Shown piece by piece: positions 39,451-48,872 of a stretch of 64,000 bases of DNA. Made by a program: the position numbers and the translations under genes. Each line of letters starts with the position of its first letter. Position 1 is the first letter of the stretch. Origin of the DNA: Rubrivivax rivuli (GTDB lineage: Bacteria > Pseudomonadota > Gammaproteobacteria > Burkholderiales > Burkholderiaceae_C); the NCBI RefSeq assembly GCF_004016505.1, contig NZ_SACR01000002.1:744001-808000 (forward strand), given 5' to 3'. The notes under the pieces are model-generated. The model worked only from the letters and a program-made list of their open reading frames with translations. It was not told where the DNA came from and did no database searches.

Positions 39451-39828
39451 TCAGGCCTGGGCCGGCAGGCGCTGGCCGCGGGCCTCGGGCAGCACCCAGG
39501 GCCAGACCCAGGGCGATTGCCACCAGGCTCGCGCCGGCGCCTGGCCAGCCACGGCCGGGGCCAGCAGCACGCTCAGCCGCGCTTGCGGCCAGGCCTGCAG
39601 CACCCAGCGGCTGCCAGCAGGCAGCTCGAGGCTGTCGCCGGGCTGCAGCCACAGGTCTTCGGCCTCGGGGCCGGCTTGCTCGGGCGTCACCCACAGGCAA
39701 CCTTCGTCCACGCGCAGCCAGCGCGCCACGGGGCTGGCAGGCAGCGTGGTGGCTTCGTGACCCCGCAGCGTCCAGGCCCAGGGGGCCGAGTGCTCATGCA
39801 ATCTGATCATGGACAGTGATGTTTTCAC
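39451..39828 (-). CDS. DUF2917 family protein
   Basis: A 125-residue protein with the DUF2917 pattern: WLRVDEGCLWVTPEQ, DLWLQPGDSLELPAGSRWVLQAW, a small cupin-like beta fold. Function unknown. GTG at 39828 is the start, with AAGGAG 7 bases upstream. It is divergent from a GcvA-like LysR gene, a frequent pairing in this group, so the regulator may control it. Confidence 0.82.
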   Translation of the reverse strand: MKTSLSMIRLHEHSAPWAWTLRGHEATTLPASPVARWLRVDEGCLWVTPEQAGPEAEDLWLQPGDSLELPAGSRWVLQAWPQARLSVLLAPAVAGQAPARAWWQSPWVWPWVLPEARGQRLPAQA

Positions 39829-39905
39829 GGTGTGCTCCTTGGCTACGCTCAGCGAAGCGAATCATCGGGTTAACCCCGGCCACCGTCCAATCATCTTGTG
39901 GCGCT

Positions 39906-39918
39906 TGATTGATAATCA
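39906..39918. promoter_or_regulatory. Small palindrome in the DUF2917/LysR intergenic region
   Basis: TGATT-GAT-AATCA (39906-39918) is a perfect 5-base inverted repeat just before the LysR start at 39925. LysR-type proteins usually bind such sites in the divergent promoter to regulate both genes. It is short, so chance is possible. Confidence 0.35.
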
Positions 39919-39924
39919 GCGGTA

Positions 39925-40875
39925 ATGAATGCCCCGCGCCATCGTCCGCTGTCCATCGGCCCCCTGCGGGCCTTCGAGGCCGTCGCCCGGCGGCTGAGCT
40001 TCCGCGCCGCGGCCGAAGAGCTGCACCTCACGCAGCCCGCCATCAGCCGCCAGATCCGCAGCCTGGAAGACGAACTCGGCGCCACGCTCTTCCTGCGCGG
40101 CACGCGGCATGTGGAGCTCACCGGCCCGGGCGCGCAGCTGCTGCAGACCGTGGCGCCCCTGCTGGCGCAGATGGACCGCAGCGTGCGCCAGATCCGCCAC
40201 ACCCAGCACCGCCAGCCGGTGGGCGTGACCACCTTCGCCAGCTTCGCCTCGCTGTGGCTGCTGCCGCGGCTGGCGGGCTTCCAGAACACGCACCCGGAAT
40301 CGGACATCCGCATTTCCGCCAGCGACCACCTGGTGGATTTCGACGACCCCGAGATCGACCTCGCGCTGCGCTACTGCCGCCCCGAGCAGGCACCCCCGGG
40401 CAGCACGCTGCTGTTCGGCGAGGTGCTCACGCCCGTGGCCAGCCCGGCGCTGCTGCAACGCCTGCCGCTGCGCAGCGCCGCCGACCTGGCCGGCCACACC
40501 CTGCTGGAAGAAGACGACCCCCGCCCCAGCGCCGAGTACCTGAGCTGGCGCCACTGGCTGCGCCTGAACGCACCGCCCGCGCTGCAGCCGCGCGGCTGGG
40601 TCTACCTGAACTTCACCTACCAGCAAGTGCAGGCCGCGCTGGCCGGCCAGGGCGTGGCGCTGGCGCGCGTGCCGCTGGTGCGCGAGGCCATCGCCCGGGG
40701 CGAACTGGTCGAGCCCTTCGGCAGCGCCGGCCGCGTGGAATCGCCGTTTTCCTACTGGCTGGTGCGCTGGCCAGCGCGGCGTGAACGCCCCGCGCTGGCC
40801 GCCTTCGAGGGCTGGCTGCTGGAGCAGGCCGCGCTGACGCGCGAGGAACTGGCCCGTGAACCGCTGCCTGCATGA
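39925..40875 (+). CDS. LysR family transcription regulator (GcvA-like)
   Basis: A 316-residue LysR regulator. The N-terminal winged helix (LRAFEAVARRLSFRAAAEELHLTQPAISRQIRSLEDELGATLF, residues 11-54) is followed by a linker helix and a type 2 periplasmic-binding-like effector domain. The pattern ASFASLWLLPRLAGFQ...HPESDIRI is typical of the GcvA branch. The effector is unknown. It is divergent from the DUF2917 gene. Confidence 0.92.
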   Translation: MNAPRHRPLSIGPLRAFEAVARRLSFRAAAEELHLTQPAISRQIRSLEDELGATLFLRGTRHVELTGPGAQLLQTVAPLLAQMDRSVRQIRHTQHRQPVGVTTFASFASLWLLPRLAGFQNTHPESDIRISASDHLVDFDDPEIDLALRYCRPEQAPPGSTLLFGEVLTPVASPALLQRLPLRSAADLAGHTLLEEDDPRPSAEYLSWRHWLRLNAPPALQPRGWVYLNFTYQQVQAALAGQGVALARVPLVREAIARGELVEPFGSAGRVESPFSYWLVRWPARRERPALAAFEGWLLEQAALTREELAREPLPA

Positions 40876-40912
40876 CGCAGGGGTCACACCCCCCTGCGCT
40901 AAATTCAGCCGC

Positions 40913-43000
40913 ATGAGACCGACTGCCCTCCCCCGCGGCCACTGGCCGGCCGGCCCGCGCTGGCGCGCGGCCGCCGCCGGCCTGCTGGCGCTGCTGACGC
41001 TGGCGGCCTGGGCCCCGGCACAGGCGCAACTGCCCCCGCCCGGCGCCGCCGACACCACCGTCGTGCAGGCCCGCGAGGCCCTGCGGCGCGGCGACCGCGC
41101 CGCGCTGCTGGCCGCGCGCGATGCGCTGCAGCAGCAACGCCACCCGCTGGCCCAGTGGGCCGACTACTGGGAGCTCAGCAACCGCCTGGCCACCGCGCAG
41201 CAGCCCGAGCTAGACGCCTTCTACGCGCGCTGGCCGGGCACCTACGTCGAAGACCGCCTGCGCAATGACTGGCTGCTCGAACTGGGCCGCCGGCAAGACT
41301 GGGCCGGCGTGCGCGCGGAGTTCCCGCGCTTCCGCATGAACGACGACCGCGAGGTCACCTGCCACGTGCTGCTGGCGCGCCACCTGGAAAAGCAGGACGT
41401 GCGCCAGGCCGCCCTGGCCGCCTGGCAGGCGCAGCGCGAGTTGGAGCCCGGCTGCACCTTGCTGGCCGCCACGCTGCTGGAGGCCCGCGTTTTCACCGAC
41501 GACGACATCTGGGCCCGCGTGCACGCCGCTGCCGAGCAAGGCCGCCTGCGCACCGTGCGCACCGCCGCGGCCTTGCTGGGCAAGCCCACCGAGAAGGCGG
41601 TGGTGGAGATCGTCGAGCGGCCCGACCGCTACCTGAAGCAGCGCAACGCCGGCGCCGGCCGCCAGGGCCACCCGCTGCTGATGCTGGCGCTGATGCGCCT
41701 GGCTGTGGAAGACCCCGACGAAGCCGCCAAGCGCCTGTCGGCCAACACCACCGCGCGGCTGAGCACGGCGCAGGAAGCCTTCGTGTGGGCGCAGATCGCC
41801 CGCCAGGCCGGCCTAAAGCTGCAGCCGCAGGCCGCCGAACACGCGCGTCATGCCTGGAAGCTGTGGGACCGCGCGAACAAGCCCGGCGTGCAGCCACCCT
41901 GGAGCGAAGACGTGCTGGCCTGGCACGTGCGCGCCGCCCTGCGCCTGCCGGCACGCGACACCACGCGCTGGGCGCTGGTGCAACGCGCCATCGAGGCCAT
42001 GCCCCCGGCCGAGCAGCGCCAGGAGGCCTGGGTCTACTGGAACGCGCAGGCCGAACTCGCGCGCGCGCCGGCCGGGCCCGAGGGCGAGGCTGCCCGCGCC
42101 ACGGCGCGCAGCGCGCTGGCGGGGCTGGTGTCGCCCTTCAGCTTCTACGGCCTGCTGGCCGGTGAAGACCTGGGCCAGCCGCTGCGCCTGCCGCCCCCAC
42201 CGCAGGCGCTGAGCGCTGCCGAACGCGAGGCCGTGCGCGGCAACCCTGGCTTCCAGCGCGCGCTGCAGCTGCTGGCCCTGGGCCTGCGCAGCGAGGGCAC
42301 GCGCGAGTGGAACTACACGCTGCGCGGCCTGCCCGAACGCGAACTGCTGGGCGCCGCGCAATGGGCCTGCGAGCGCGAGGTCTGGGACCGCTGCATCAAC
42401 ACCAGTGAGCGCACGCGCAGCGAGATCGACGTGCAGCACCGTTACCCGCTGGCTTTCCGCGAGATGGTGCAGGAGCGCGCCCGCGGCGCCGGGCTCGACC
42501 CCGCACTGGTGCTGGGCCTGATCCGCCAGGAATCGCGCTTCGTCATCGACGCGCGCTCGGGCGTAGGCGCCAGCGGCCTGATGCAGCTGATGCCCGACAC
42601 CGCGCGCTGGACGGCGCGCAAGCTCGGCCTGCCCTGGCAGGCCGGCTTCATCAACGACACCAGCCTGAACCTGCAGCTCGGCACCTTCTACCTGAAGCGC
42701 GTGCTCGACGACCTGGACGGCTCGCTCACCATGGCCGCGGCAGCCTACAACGCCGGCCCCAACCGCCCGCGACGCTGGCGCGAGGCCGGCGGCACGCACG
42801 ACGCGGCCATCTGGGCCGAGACCATCCCCTTCAACGAAACGCGCGACTACGTGAAGAAGGTGCTGTCCAACAGCGTGGCCTACGCCGCGGCGCACGCGCC
42901 CGTGCTGGGCGGCCGCGTGCCCACGCTGCGCGAGCGCCTGGGCAAGCCCATCGGCCCGCGCGACCCCGCCGCGGCGGCACCCGACCGCGACCTGCCCTGA
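40913..43000 (+). CDS. slt: Soluble lytic murein transglycosylase
   Basis: A 695-residue periplasmic enzyme cleaving peptidoglycan with 1,6-anhydro product formation. The signal peptide (LLALLTLAAWAPAQAQ) is followed by a long helical superhelix (about 45-520). The catalytic SLT domain near the end has GLIRQESRFVIDARSGVGASGLMQLMPDTA (catalytic Glu) and AAAAYNAGPNRPRRW. The start at 40913 (MRPTALPRGH) is preferred over one at 40856, which lies inside the LysR gene. Confidence 0.92.
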   Translation: MRPTALPRGHWPAGPRWRAAAAGLLALLTLAAWAPAQAQLPPPGAADTTVVQAREALRRGDRAALLAARDALQQQRHPLAQWADYWELSNRLATAQQPELDAFYARWPGTYVEDRLRNDWLLELGRRQDWAGVRAEFPRFRMNDDREVTCHVLLARHLEKQDVRQAALAAWQAQRELEPGCTLLAATLLEARVFTDDDIWARVHAAAEQGRLRTVRTAAALLGKPTEKAVVEIVERPDRYLKQRNAGAGRQGHPLLMLALMRLAVEDPDEAAKRLSANTTARLSTAQEAFVWAQIARQAGLKLQPQAAEHARHAWKLWDRANKPGVQPPWSEDVLAWHVRAALRLPARDTTRWALVQRAIEAMPPAEQRQEAWVYWNAQAELARAPAGPEGEAARATARSALAGLVSPFSFYGLLAGEDLGQPLRLPPPPQALSAAEREAVRGNPGFQRALQLLALGLRSEGTREWNYTLRGLPERELLGAAQWACEREVWDRCINTSERTRSEIDVQHRYPLAFREMVQERARGAGLDPALVLGLIRQESRFVIDARSGVGASGLMQLMPDTARWTARKLGLPWQAGFINDTSLNLQLGTFYLKRVLDDLDGSLTMAAAAYNAGPNRPRRWREAGGTHDAAIWAETIPFNETRDYVKKVLSNSVAYAAAHAPVLGGRVPTLRERLGKPIGPRDPAAAAPDRDLP

Positions 43001-43024
43001 CCGAAACCGAGTCCCGATCCCCCC

Positions 43025-43984
43025 ATGAACAGCATCCTCGTCCTTGGTGGCACCGGCTTCGTCGGCCGTGCCTTGTGCCAGCGCCTGGCGGCCTCGAACC
43101 CGCGGCTGCGCATCGTGGTGCCTTCGCGCCGCCCGGCGCGCGCCAAGGGCCTGAGCGCCCTGCCCACGGTGCAGCTGGTGCAGGCCGACGTGAACGACGA
43201 CGCCACGCTCGCACGCCTGGTGGCCGGCAACGATGCGGTGGTGAACCTGGTGGCCATCCTGCACGGCAGCCCGGCCGCCTTCGACCGCGCCCACGTGCAG
43301 CTGCCGCGCCACCTGGCGCAGGCCTGCCGCAACGCGGGGGTGCAGCGCCTGGTGCATGTCAGCGCCCTGGGCGTGGGCCGTGAAGTGAATGCCGCGCCGT
43401 CGAACTACCTGCGCAGCAAGACCGCCGGCGAACACGTGCTGGAGCAAAGCGGCCTGCAGCTCACGCTGCTGCGGCCCTCGGTCATCTTCGGCGCCGAAGA
43501 CAGCTTCCTCAACCTCTTCGCGCAGCTGCAGCGCCTGGCGCCCTTCCTGCCGCTGGCGGGCACGCAGGCGCGTTTCCAGCCGGTGTGGGTGGACGACGTG
43601 GCCGCCGCCATCGTTTCTGCGCTGCAGCAGCCGGCCAGCATCGGCAAGACCTACGAGCTGGCAGGCCCGACGGTCTACACGCTGGCCGAGCTGGTGCGGC
43701 TGGCGGGGCGCTGGTCGGGCCACGAGCGCCCAATCATGGCCTTGCCCGACGGCATCGCGCGGCTGCAGGCCCTGGCGATGGAGCTCATGCCCGGGCCCAC
43801 GCTCATGTCGCGCGACAACATCGATTCGATGAAGCTGCCCAACGTGGCCAGCGGCCAGCTGCCGGGCCTGCAGGCCCTGGGCATCACGCCCACGCCGCTG
43901 GAAGCCATCGGGCCTGGCTACCTGGGGCACGAACACGGCCGCGCCAAGCTGGAGAAGCTGCGCGCCGGGGCGCGGCGCGAATGA
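43025..43984 (+). CDS. Complex I NDUFA9-like NAD(P)-binding protein
   Basis: A 319-residue atypical short-chain dehydrogenase with N-terminal ILVLGGTGFVGRALCQRL nucleotide-binding motif and LVHVSALGV, LRPSVIFGAEDSFLN and TYELAGPTVYTLAEL blocks. Bacterial members are related to the NDUFA9 subunit of mitochondrial complex I. Their own role is unclear; quinone-related or lipid functions have been suggested. It follows slt by 24 bases. Confidence 0.85.
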   Translation: MNSILVLGGTGFVGRALCQRLAASNPRLRIVVPSRRPARAKGLSALPTVQLVQADVNDDATLARLVAGNDAVVNLVAILHGSPAAFDRAHVQLPRHLAQACRNAGVQRLVHVSALGVGREVNAAPSNYLRSKTAGEHVLEQSGLQLTLLRPSVIFGAEDSFLNLFAQLQRLAPFLPLAGTQARFQPVWVDDVAAAIVSALQQPASIGKTYELAGPTVYTLAELVRLAGRWSGHERPIMALPDGIARLQALAMELMPGPTLMSRDNIDSMKLPNVASGQLPGLQALGITPTPLEAIGPGYLGHEHGRAKLEKLRAGARRE

Positions 43985-44098
43985 GCGAGCCCCGATGCCG
44001 CCTCGGCATCGGATTCATGCGGGCAAATCAAGCCACGCGGCCGCATCTCGGCCTAGCATGGGGCCCTGCACGCATGGCGCGTGGCCCAGGAGAAAACC

Positions 44099-44776
44099 AT
44101 GCACTTGGTGATCGGCAACAAGAACTACTCGTCGTGGTCGATGCGGCCCTGGGTGCTGATGAAGCAGCTGGGCCTGCCCTTTGAAGAACGCAAGCTGCGC
44201 TTCGATTTCTCACCCGGCTCGCCCTTCCGCCGCGAAGTGGCCACCTTCTCGCCCTCGGGCAAGGTGCCGGTGCTGCTGGACGACGATTTCGCCGTGTGGG
44301 ACACGATGGCCATCATCGAGTACCTGCACGACAAGTTCCCCGGCCACGGGGTCTGGCCCGAAGACATGCGCGCCCGCGCCCGCGCCCGCTCCATCTGCGC
44401 CGAGATGCACAGCGGCTTCAGCGCGCTGCGCAGCCATTGCCCCATGAACATCGAGGCCGCGCTGCCCGAGGTGGGCGCCAAGGTCTGGGCCGAGCAGCCC
44501 GCGGTGCGTGCCGACGTGCTGCGCATCGAGCAGATGTGGGCCGAGGCGCTGAACGACAGCGGGGGGCCTTTCCTCTTCGGTGCCTTCAGCGCGGCCGATG
44601 CGATGTTCGCGCCGGTGTGCATGCGGCTGCGCACCTACGCGCTGCCCATGCCGCACCGCCTGCACGACTACATCGGCCGCGTGGCCGCCGCGCCGGGCGT
44701 GCGCGCCTGGATCGTCGACGCGCTGGAAGAGTGCGACTTCATCGTCGAAGACGAGCCTTACCGTCAGCACCGCTGA
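44099..44776 (+). CDS. Glutathione S-transferase family protein
   Basis: A 225-residue GST. The thioredoxin-fold N-terminal domain (LVIGNKNYSSWSMRPWVLMKQLGL, then SGKVPVLLDDDFAVWDTMAIIEYL) is followed by the helical C-terminal domain. The Ser-rich SSWSMRPW could supply the catalytic Ser. Substrate unknown. AGGAG precedes the ATG at 44099. Confidence 0.92.
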   Translation: MHLVIGNKNYSSWSMRPWVLMKQLGLPFEERKLRFDFSPGSPFRREVATFSPSGKVPVLLDDDFAVWDTMAIIEYLHDKFPGHGVWPEDMRARARARSICAEMHSGFSALRSHCPMNIEAALPEVGAKVWAEQPAVRADVLRIEQMWAEALNDSGGPFLFGAFSAADAMFAPVCMRLRTYALPMPHRLHDYIGRVAAAPGVRAWIVDALEECDFIVEDEPYRQHR

Positions 44777-44800
44777 CGTCACGCGAACCCTGACTTCCTG

Positions 44801-46030
44801 ATGCCGATGCAGCTGTACGTGGTGGGCGGCGCCGTGCGCGACCGCCTGCTGGGCTTGCCCGAAAGCGACCGCGACTGGGTCGCCGTGGGCGCCACGCCCG
44901 ACGAGATGCTGGCCCTGGGCTACAAGGCGGTCGGCAAGGACTTCCCGGTCTTCATCCACCCGCACACCGGCGAAGAGGTGGCCCTCGCGCGCACCGAACG
45001 CAAGACCGGCCCCGGCTACCGGGGCTTTGCCGTGCACGCCGCGCCGGGCGTGACGCTGGAAGACGACCTGCTGCGGCGCGACCTGACCATCAACGCCATC
45101 GCGATGGCCGAGGACGGCACGCTGATCGACCCCCACGGCGGCCAGCGTGACATCGAGGCGCGGGTGCTGCGGCATGTCTCGCCGGCCTTCGTGGAAGACC
45201 CGGTGCGGCTGCTGCGCCTGGCGCGGCTGGCGGCGCGCTTCGAAGGCTTCACCGTGGCACCGGAGACGATGGCGCTGCTGCGCCAGATGGTGGACGACGG
45301 CGAGGTCGACCACCTGGTGCCGGAACGTGTGTGGCAAGAACTTTCACGCGGCCTGATGACGGCCCGCCCCAGCCGCATGCTGGAGGTGCTGCGCGAATGC
45401 GGCGCCCTGGCCCGCCTGCTGCCCGAGGTGAACCGCCTTTGGGGCGTGCCGCAACCCGTGGCCCACCACCCCGAGGTGGACACCGGCGTGCACCTGTTGC
45501 TGGTACTGGACGAAGCCGCACGCGTAAACGCGCCGCTGGCCGTGCGCTGGGCCTGCCTGTGCCACGACCTGGGCAAGGGCAACACTCACCCCGAGGCCTG
45601 GCCGCGCCACATCGGCCATGAGGGCCGCAGTGCCAAGCTGGCCGCGGCGCTGGGCGAACGCCTGCGCGTGCCGGTGGAGTGCCGCGAACTGGCCGAGGTG
45701 GTGGCGCGCGAACACACGCACCTGCACGGCAGCGGCAGCTTGAACGCCGGCGGGCTGGTGCGGCTGTTCGAACGCTGCGATGCACTGCGCCGGCCCGAGC
45801 GCTTCGAGCAGGCCCTGCTGGCTTGTGCCTGCGATGCACGCGGCCGCACCGGGCTGCAAGACCGGCCTTACGAGCCCGCCACGCGCCTGCCGCCCTTGCT
45901 GGCCGCTGCACGCACCATCGACACCGCCACGGCAGCACAAGCCGCGATGTCGCGCGGCAAACAAGGCCCCGAGATCGGCGCCGCGGTGCACAACGCGCGC
46001 GTGGCCGCGGTGCAGGCCGCGCTGGGCTGA
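44801..46030 (+). CDS. cca: Multifunctional CCA tRNA nucleotidyltransferase
   Basis: A 409-residue enzyme adding CCA to tRNA 3' ends. The nucleotidyltransferase core is YVVGGAVRDRLLGLPESDRDWVAVG, with RRDLTINAIAMAEDG and PVRLLRLARLAARF. The C-terminal HD domain (WACLCHDLGKGNTHPEAWPRHIGHEG, about 245-275) suggests the repair phosphohydrolase activities known for this class. ATG 44801 or 44807 could be used. Confidence 0.95.
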   Translation: MPMQLYVVGGAVRDRLLGLPESDRDWVAVGATPDEMLALGYKAVGKDFPVFIHPHTGEEVALARTERKTGPGYRGFAVHAAPGVTLEDDLLRRDLTINAIAMAEDGTLIDPHGGQRDIEARVLRHVSPAFVEDPVRLLRLARLAARFEGFTVAPETMALLRQMVDDGEVDHLVPERVWQELSRGLMTARPSRMLEVLRECGALARLLPEVNRLWGVPQPVAHHPEVDTGVHLLLVLDEAARVNAPLAVRWACLCHDLGKGNTHPEAWPRHIGHEGRSAKLAAALGERLRVPVECRELAEVVAREHTHLHGSGSLNAGGLVRLFERCDALRRPERFEQALLACACDARGRTGLQDRPYEPATRLPPLLAAARTIDTATAAQAAMSRGKQGPEIGAAVHNARVAAVQAALG

Positions 46031-46037
46031 AGCGGCT

Positions 46038-47507
46038 TCAGCGCGGCGCGGCGGCCTGGCGGGCCGCAGCGCGCGGCGCCAGCAGCCACAGGCCGGCGTA
46101 GGTGAGCGCGCCGTTGAGCACCAGCAGCTCCAGCCCGATCTGCCAGCCGCCCAACCAGGCGGCCTGGTTCGCGTCCAGCACCCAGCACAGCGCCGGCGCG
46201 GCCACGGCCACCAGCGGCGCCCAGCGGTCGGGCGCCGGGCGGCGGCTGAAGATGGCGTAGGCGAACAGGCCCAGCAACGGCCCGTAGGTGTAGGCCGCCA
46301 GCTTCAGGATCAGCCAGATCATGCTGGGGTCGTCCACGGCCTTGAAAACCATCACCAGCGCCATGAAGAGCGCAGCAAAACCCAGATGCACCCAGCGGCG
46401 GATGCGCGTGCGGCGCGCTTCGTCGAGCTGCGTGCGCTGCTGCAAACCGAGGATGTCGATGCAGAAGCTGCTGGTCAGCGCGGTCAGCGCGCCATCGGCG
46501 CTGGGGAAGAGCGCCGAGATCAGCGCGATGACGAACAGCACCTGCACCGCCACCGGCAGGTAGCCCAGCACCACGGCCGGGAAGATGCGGTCGCCCGCGG
46601 TCTGCAGGCCCACCGTGGGCGCGAAGAGATAGAGCAGCCCGCCCAGGAAGAGGAACACGCCCACCACCGCCAGCAGCACGAAGGCCAGCACCACCAGGTT
46701 CTTCTGTGAATCGGCCAGGCGGCGCACCGAGAGGCTCTTCTGCATCATCTCCTGGTCCAGGCCCGTCATCGCGATGGCGATGAAGGCGCCGGCCAGCAGC
46801 TGCTTGGCCCAGAAATCGCGCGCCAGCGGGTCGGTGCCCCACACTGTCGACAGGCCCTGCACGTCCATCGCAGCCAGCGCCTGCGGCACGTTGAGGTTCA
46901 GCTTGTTCAGCAGGAACCACACGCACACACCCAAGCCCAGCAGCATGCCCGCGGTTTGCAGCGTGTCGGTGAACACGATGGTGCGCACGCCGCCTTCCAG
47001 CGTGTACAGCAGCACCATCAGCAGGATGACGGCGGCCGTCAGCCAGAAGGGCACGCCGAAGGCGTCGAGGATCATGTCCTGCAGCACCTTCACCACCAGG
47101 TACAGCCGCGCCGTGGCGCCCAGCGTGCGCGAGGCGATGAAAAACGCAGCGCCCGTGCGGTAGCTGCGCGGCCCCAGGCGCTGCGCCAGCGTGCCGTAGA
47201 TGGAGGTGAGGCCGAGCTTGAAGTACAGCGGCAGCAGCACGAAGGCGATGACGAAGTAGCCCGCCACCTGCCCCAGCACCAGCTGCAGGTAGCCGAAATG
47301 CGTGAGGCCCACCGCGCCCGGCACGCTGATGAAGGTGACGCCCGACAGCGAGGTGCCCACCATGCCGAAGGCCACCAGCATCCACGGGCTGTTGCGGCTG
47401 CCGATGAAGTAGGCCTCGTTGTCGGCGCGGCGGCTCGTCCACCAGGCCACGGCCAGCAGCAGCGCGAAGTAGCCCAGCACGAAAGCCAGCAGGATGCCCG
47501 CGGTCAT
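46038..47507 (-). CDS. Sodium:solute symporter family protein
   Basis: A 489-residue inner-membrane transporter with about 13 helices. SSS-family marks are the N-terminal EAYFIGSRNSPWMLVAFGMVGTSLSGVTFISVPG and the later GLDQEMMQKSL and LISALFPSADGALTALTSSFCIDI blocks. The substrate cannot be read from sequence. It converges on cca with a 7-base gap and shares its strand with DUF2905 and the MidA-like gene. Confidence 0.9.
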   Translation of the reverse strand: MTAGILLAFVLGYFALLLAVAWWTSRRADNEAYFIGSRNSPWMLVAFGMVGTSLSGVTFISVPGAVGLTHFGYLQLVLGQVAGYFVIAFVLLPLYFKLGLTSIYGTLAQRLGPRSYRTGAAFFIASRTLGATARLYLVVKVLQDMILDAFGVPFWLTAAVILLMVLLYTLEGGVRTIVFTDTLQTAGMLLGLGVCVWFLLNKLNLNVPQALAAMDVQGLSTVWGTDPLARDFWAKQLLAGAFIAIAMTGLDQEMMQKSLSVRRLADSQKNLVVLAFVLLAVVGVFLFLGGLLYLFAPTVGLQTAGDRIFPAVVLGYLPVAVQVLFVIALISALFPSADGALTALTSSFCIDILGLQQRTQLDEARRTRIRRWVHLGFAALFMALVMVFKAVDDPSMIWLILKLAAYTYGPLLGLFAYAIFSRRPAPDRWAPLVAVAAPALCWVLDANQAAWLGGWQIGLELLVLNGALTYAGLWLLAPRAAARQAAAPR

Positions 47508-47520
47508 GGTGGCCGCGCCT

Positions 47521-47712
47521 TCAGAACATCAAACCGATCAGCATGGCCAGCACGCTGAGCACCACGCTGCTGGCCAGGGGCACGTGCCATTCACGGCCGC
47601 GGAAGGTGAAGCTGAAATCGCCGGGCAGCTTGCCCAGGCCGATCTTGCGCAGCCAGCCGTGCAGCACGTTGAAGAACAAGGAGGCCAGCAGGAAGACGAG
47701 CAGCCAGCGCAT
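47521..47712 (-). CDS. DUF2905 small membrane protein
   Basis: A 63-residue protein with two membrane segments (LLVFLLASLFFNVLHGWL and VVLSVLAMLIGLMF) and the family motif LGKLPGDFSF. Function unknown. It sits 13 bases before the symporter and 18 bases after the methyltransferase on the same strand. Confidence 0.88.
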   Translation of the reverse strand: MRWLLVFLLASLFFNVLHGWLRKIGLGKLPGDFSFTFRGREWHVPLASSVVLSVLAMLIGLMF

Positions 47713-47730
47713 CGTGTGTTTGCCGCCGGC

Positions 47731-48837
47731 TCAGAGGGTGTGCGAGCGGTCGCCCGCCGCAAAACCCAGGGCGCCGAAGTCGGCGCCCTTCACGAAACCC
47801 AGCACCTTGAAAAGCTCGCCCATCTCGTGCTCGGTGATGAGTTTCTGGGCCATCGCGGTGCTGCGCACATCGGCGCCCTGCAAGAGATCGAGCAACCCGC
47901 AGTTCAGCAGGAAGCGCGCCTGGCTCGTGTAGCCCAGCACCTGCAGGCCGGCGTCTTGCCCGGCCAGCGCGATGGCGCTGAAGTTGACGTGCGCGGTGAT
48001 GTCCTTCTCGCCCACCTGCACCAGCGGGTTCGCATCGGCCTGGTGGGCGCGGTGGCACATCAGCGTGCCGCCCGTGCGCTGCGGGTGGTAGTACTCGGCC
48101 TCGGGGAAGCCGTAGTCGATGAAAAACGCGGCGCCGCGCTGCAGGCGTTCGGCCAGGCTGCGCACGAAGGCTTCGGCCTGAGGGTGGATCTCGGTGACGG
48201 TGCCGGGCACGAACACACCCTCGCCGGGCGGGCGCAGGGTGGTGGCGCGGTCGGCCCAGGTGAAAGCCTCGCCCTCGATGGCCACACCGCGCTCCAGCCA
48301 CTGGTGGCCGTCGAAGTGCAGCAGTTGCACGGGCATGGCGTCGAGCACCTCGTTGCCCACCACCACGGCTTCGATCTCGTTCGGCCAGGCGTTCGACCAC
48401 TGCACGCGCGGTGCAAAACGCGCCAGCCGTTCGGCCTGCCGCTCGCGCAGCGTGCCGGACACGTCGACGATGGTGTAGCGCTGCACGGCATCGCCCAGCG
48501 CTTCCAGCAGCTGCTCGGCCAGCGCGCCAGAGCCGGCGCCGAACTCCAGCACCTCGTGTGTGCCCGTGGCCTGCAACGCCTGCGCCACCTGGCGCGCCAG
48601 CGTATGGCCGAAGAGCGGCGACATCTCAGGCGCGGTGACGAAATCGCTGCCCGAGCTGGGCATCGACCCGAACACCGGCGTGCCGCGCGTGTAGTAGCCC
48701 AGGCCCGGCTCGTAGAGCGCCATCGCCATGGTGCGGTCGAAAGGCAGCCAGCCGCCGTTTTCGGCGATGGCCGTGCGCAGGCGCTGACAGAGTCGCGCCG
48801 ATAAACTCTCGGCCCCGGGTGCAGACATCCGCGGCAT
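47731..48837 (-). CDS. SAM-dependent methyltransferase of the MidA/NDUFAF7 family
   Basis: About 368 residues of COG1565. Signatures are FDRTMAMALYEPGLGYYTRG, DFVTAPEMSPLFGHTLARQ, the SAM motif VLEFGAGSGALAEQLL and NEVLDAMPVQ. Mitochondrial NDUFAF7 dimethylates an arginine of complex I; the bacterial role is less clear. The start is 48837 or 48828 (two in-frame ATGs). It is divergent from the pteridine reductase gene with a 35-base gap. Confidence 0.9.
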   Translation of the reverse strand: MPRMSAPGAESLSARLCQRLRTAIAENGGWLPFDRTMAMALYEPGLGYYTRGTPVFGSMPSSGSDFVTAPEMSPLFGHTLARQVAQALQATGTHEVLEFGAGSGALAEQLLEALGDAVQRYTIVDVSGTLRERQAERLARFAPRVQWSNAWPNEIEAVVVGNEVLDAMPVQLLHFDGHQWLERGVAIEGEAFTWADRATTLRPPGEGVFVPGTVTEIHPQAEAFVRSLAERLQRGAAFFIDYGFPEAEYYHPQRTGGTLMCHRAHQADANPLVQVGEKDITAHVNFSAIALAGQDAGLQVLGYTSQARFLLNCGLLDLLQGADVRSTAMAQKLITEHEMGELFKVLGFVKGADFGALGFAAGDRSHTL

Positions 48838-48872
48838 TGTAGAAACCCCTCCGCTCCTGTTCCCCACCCTTG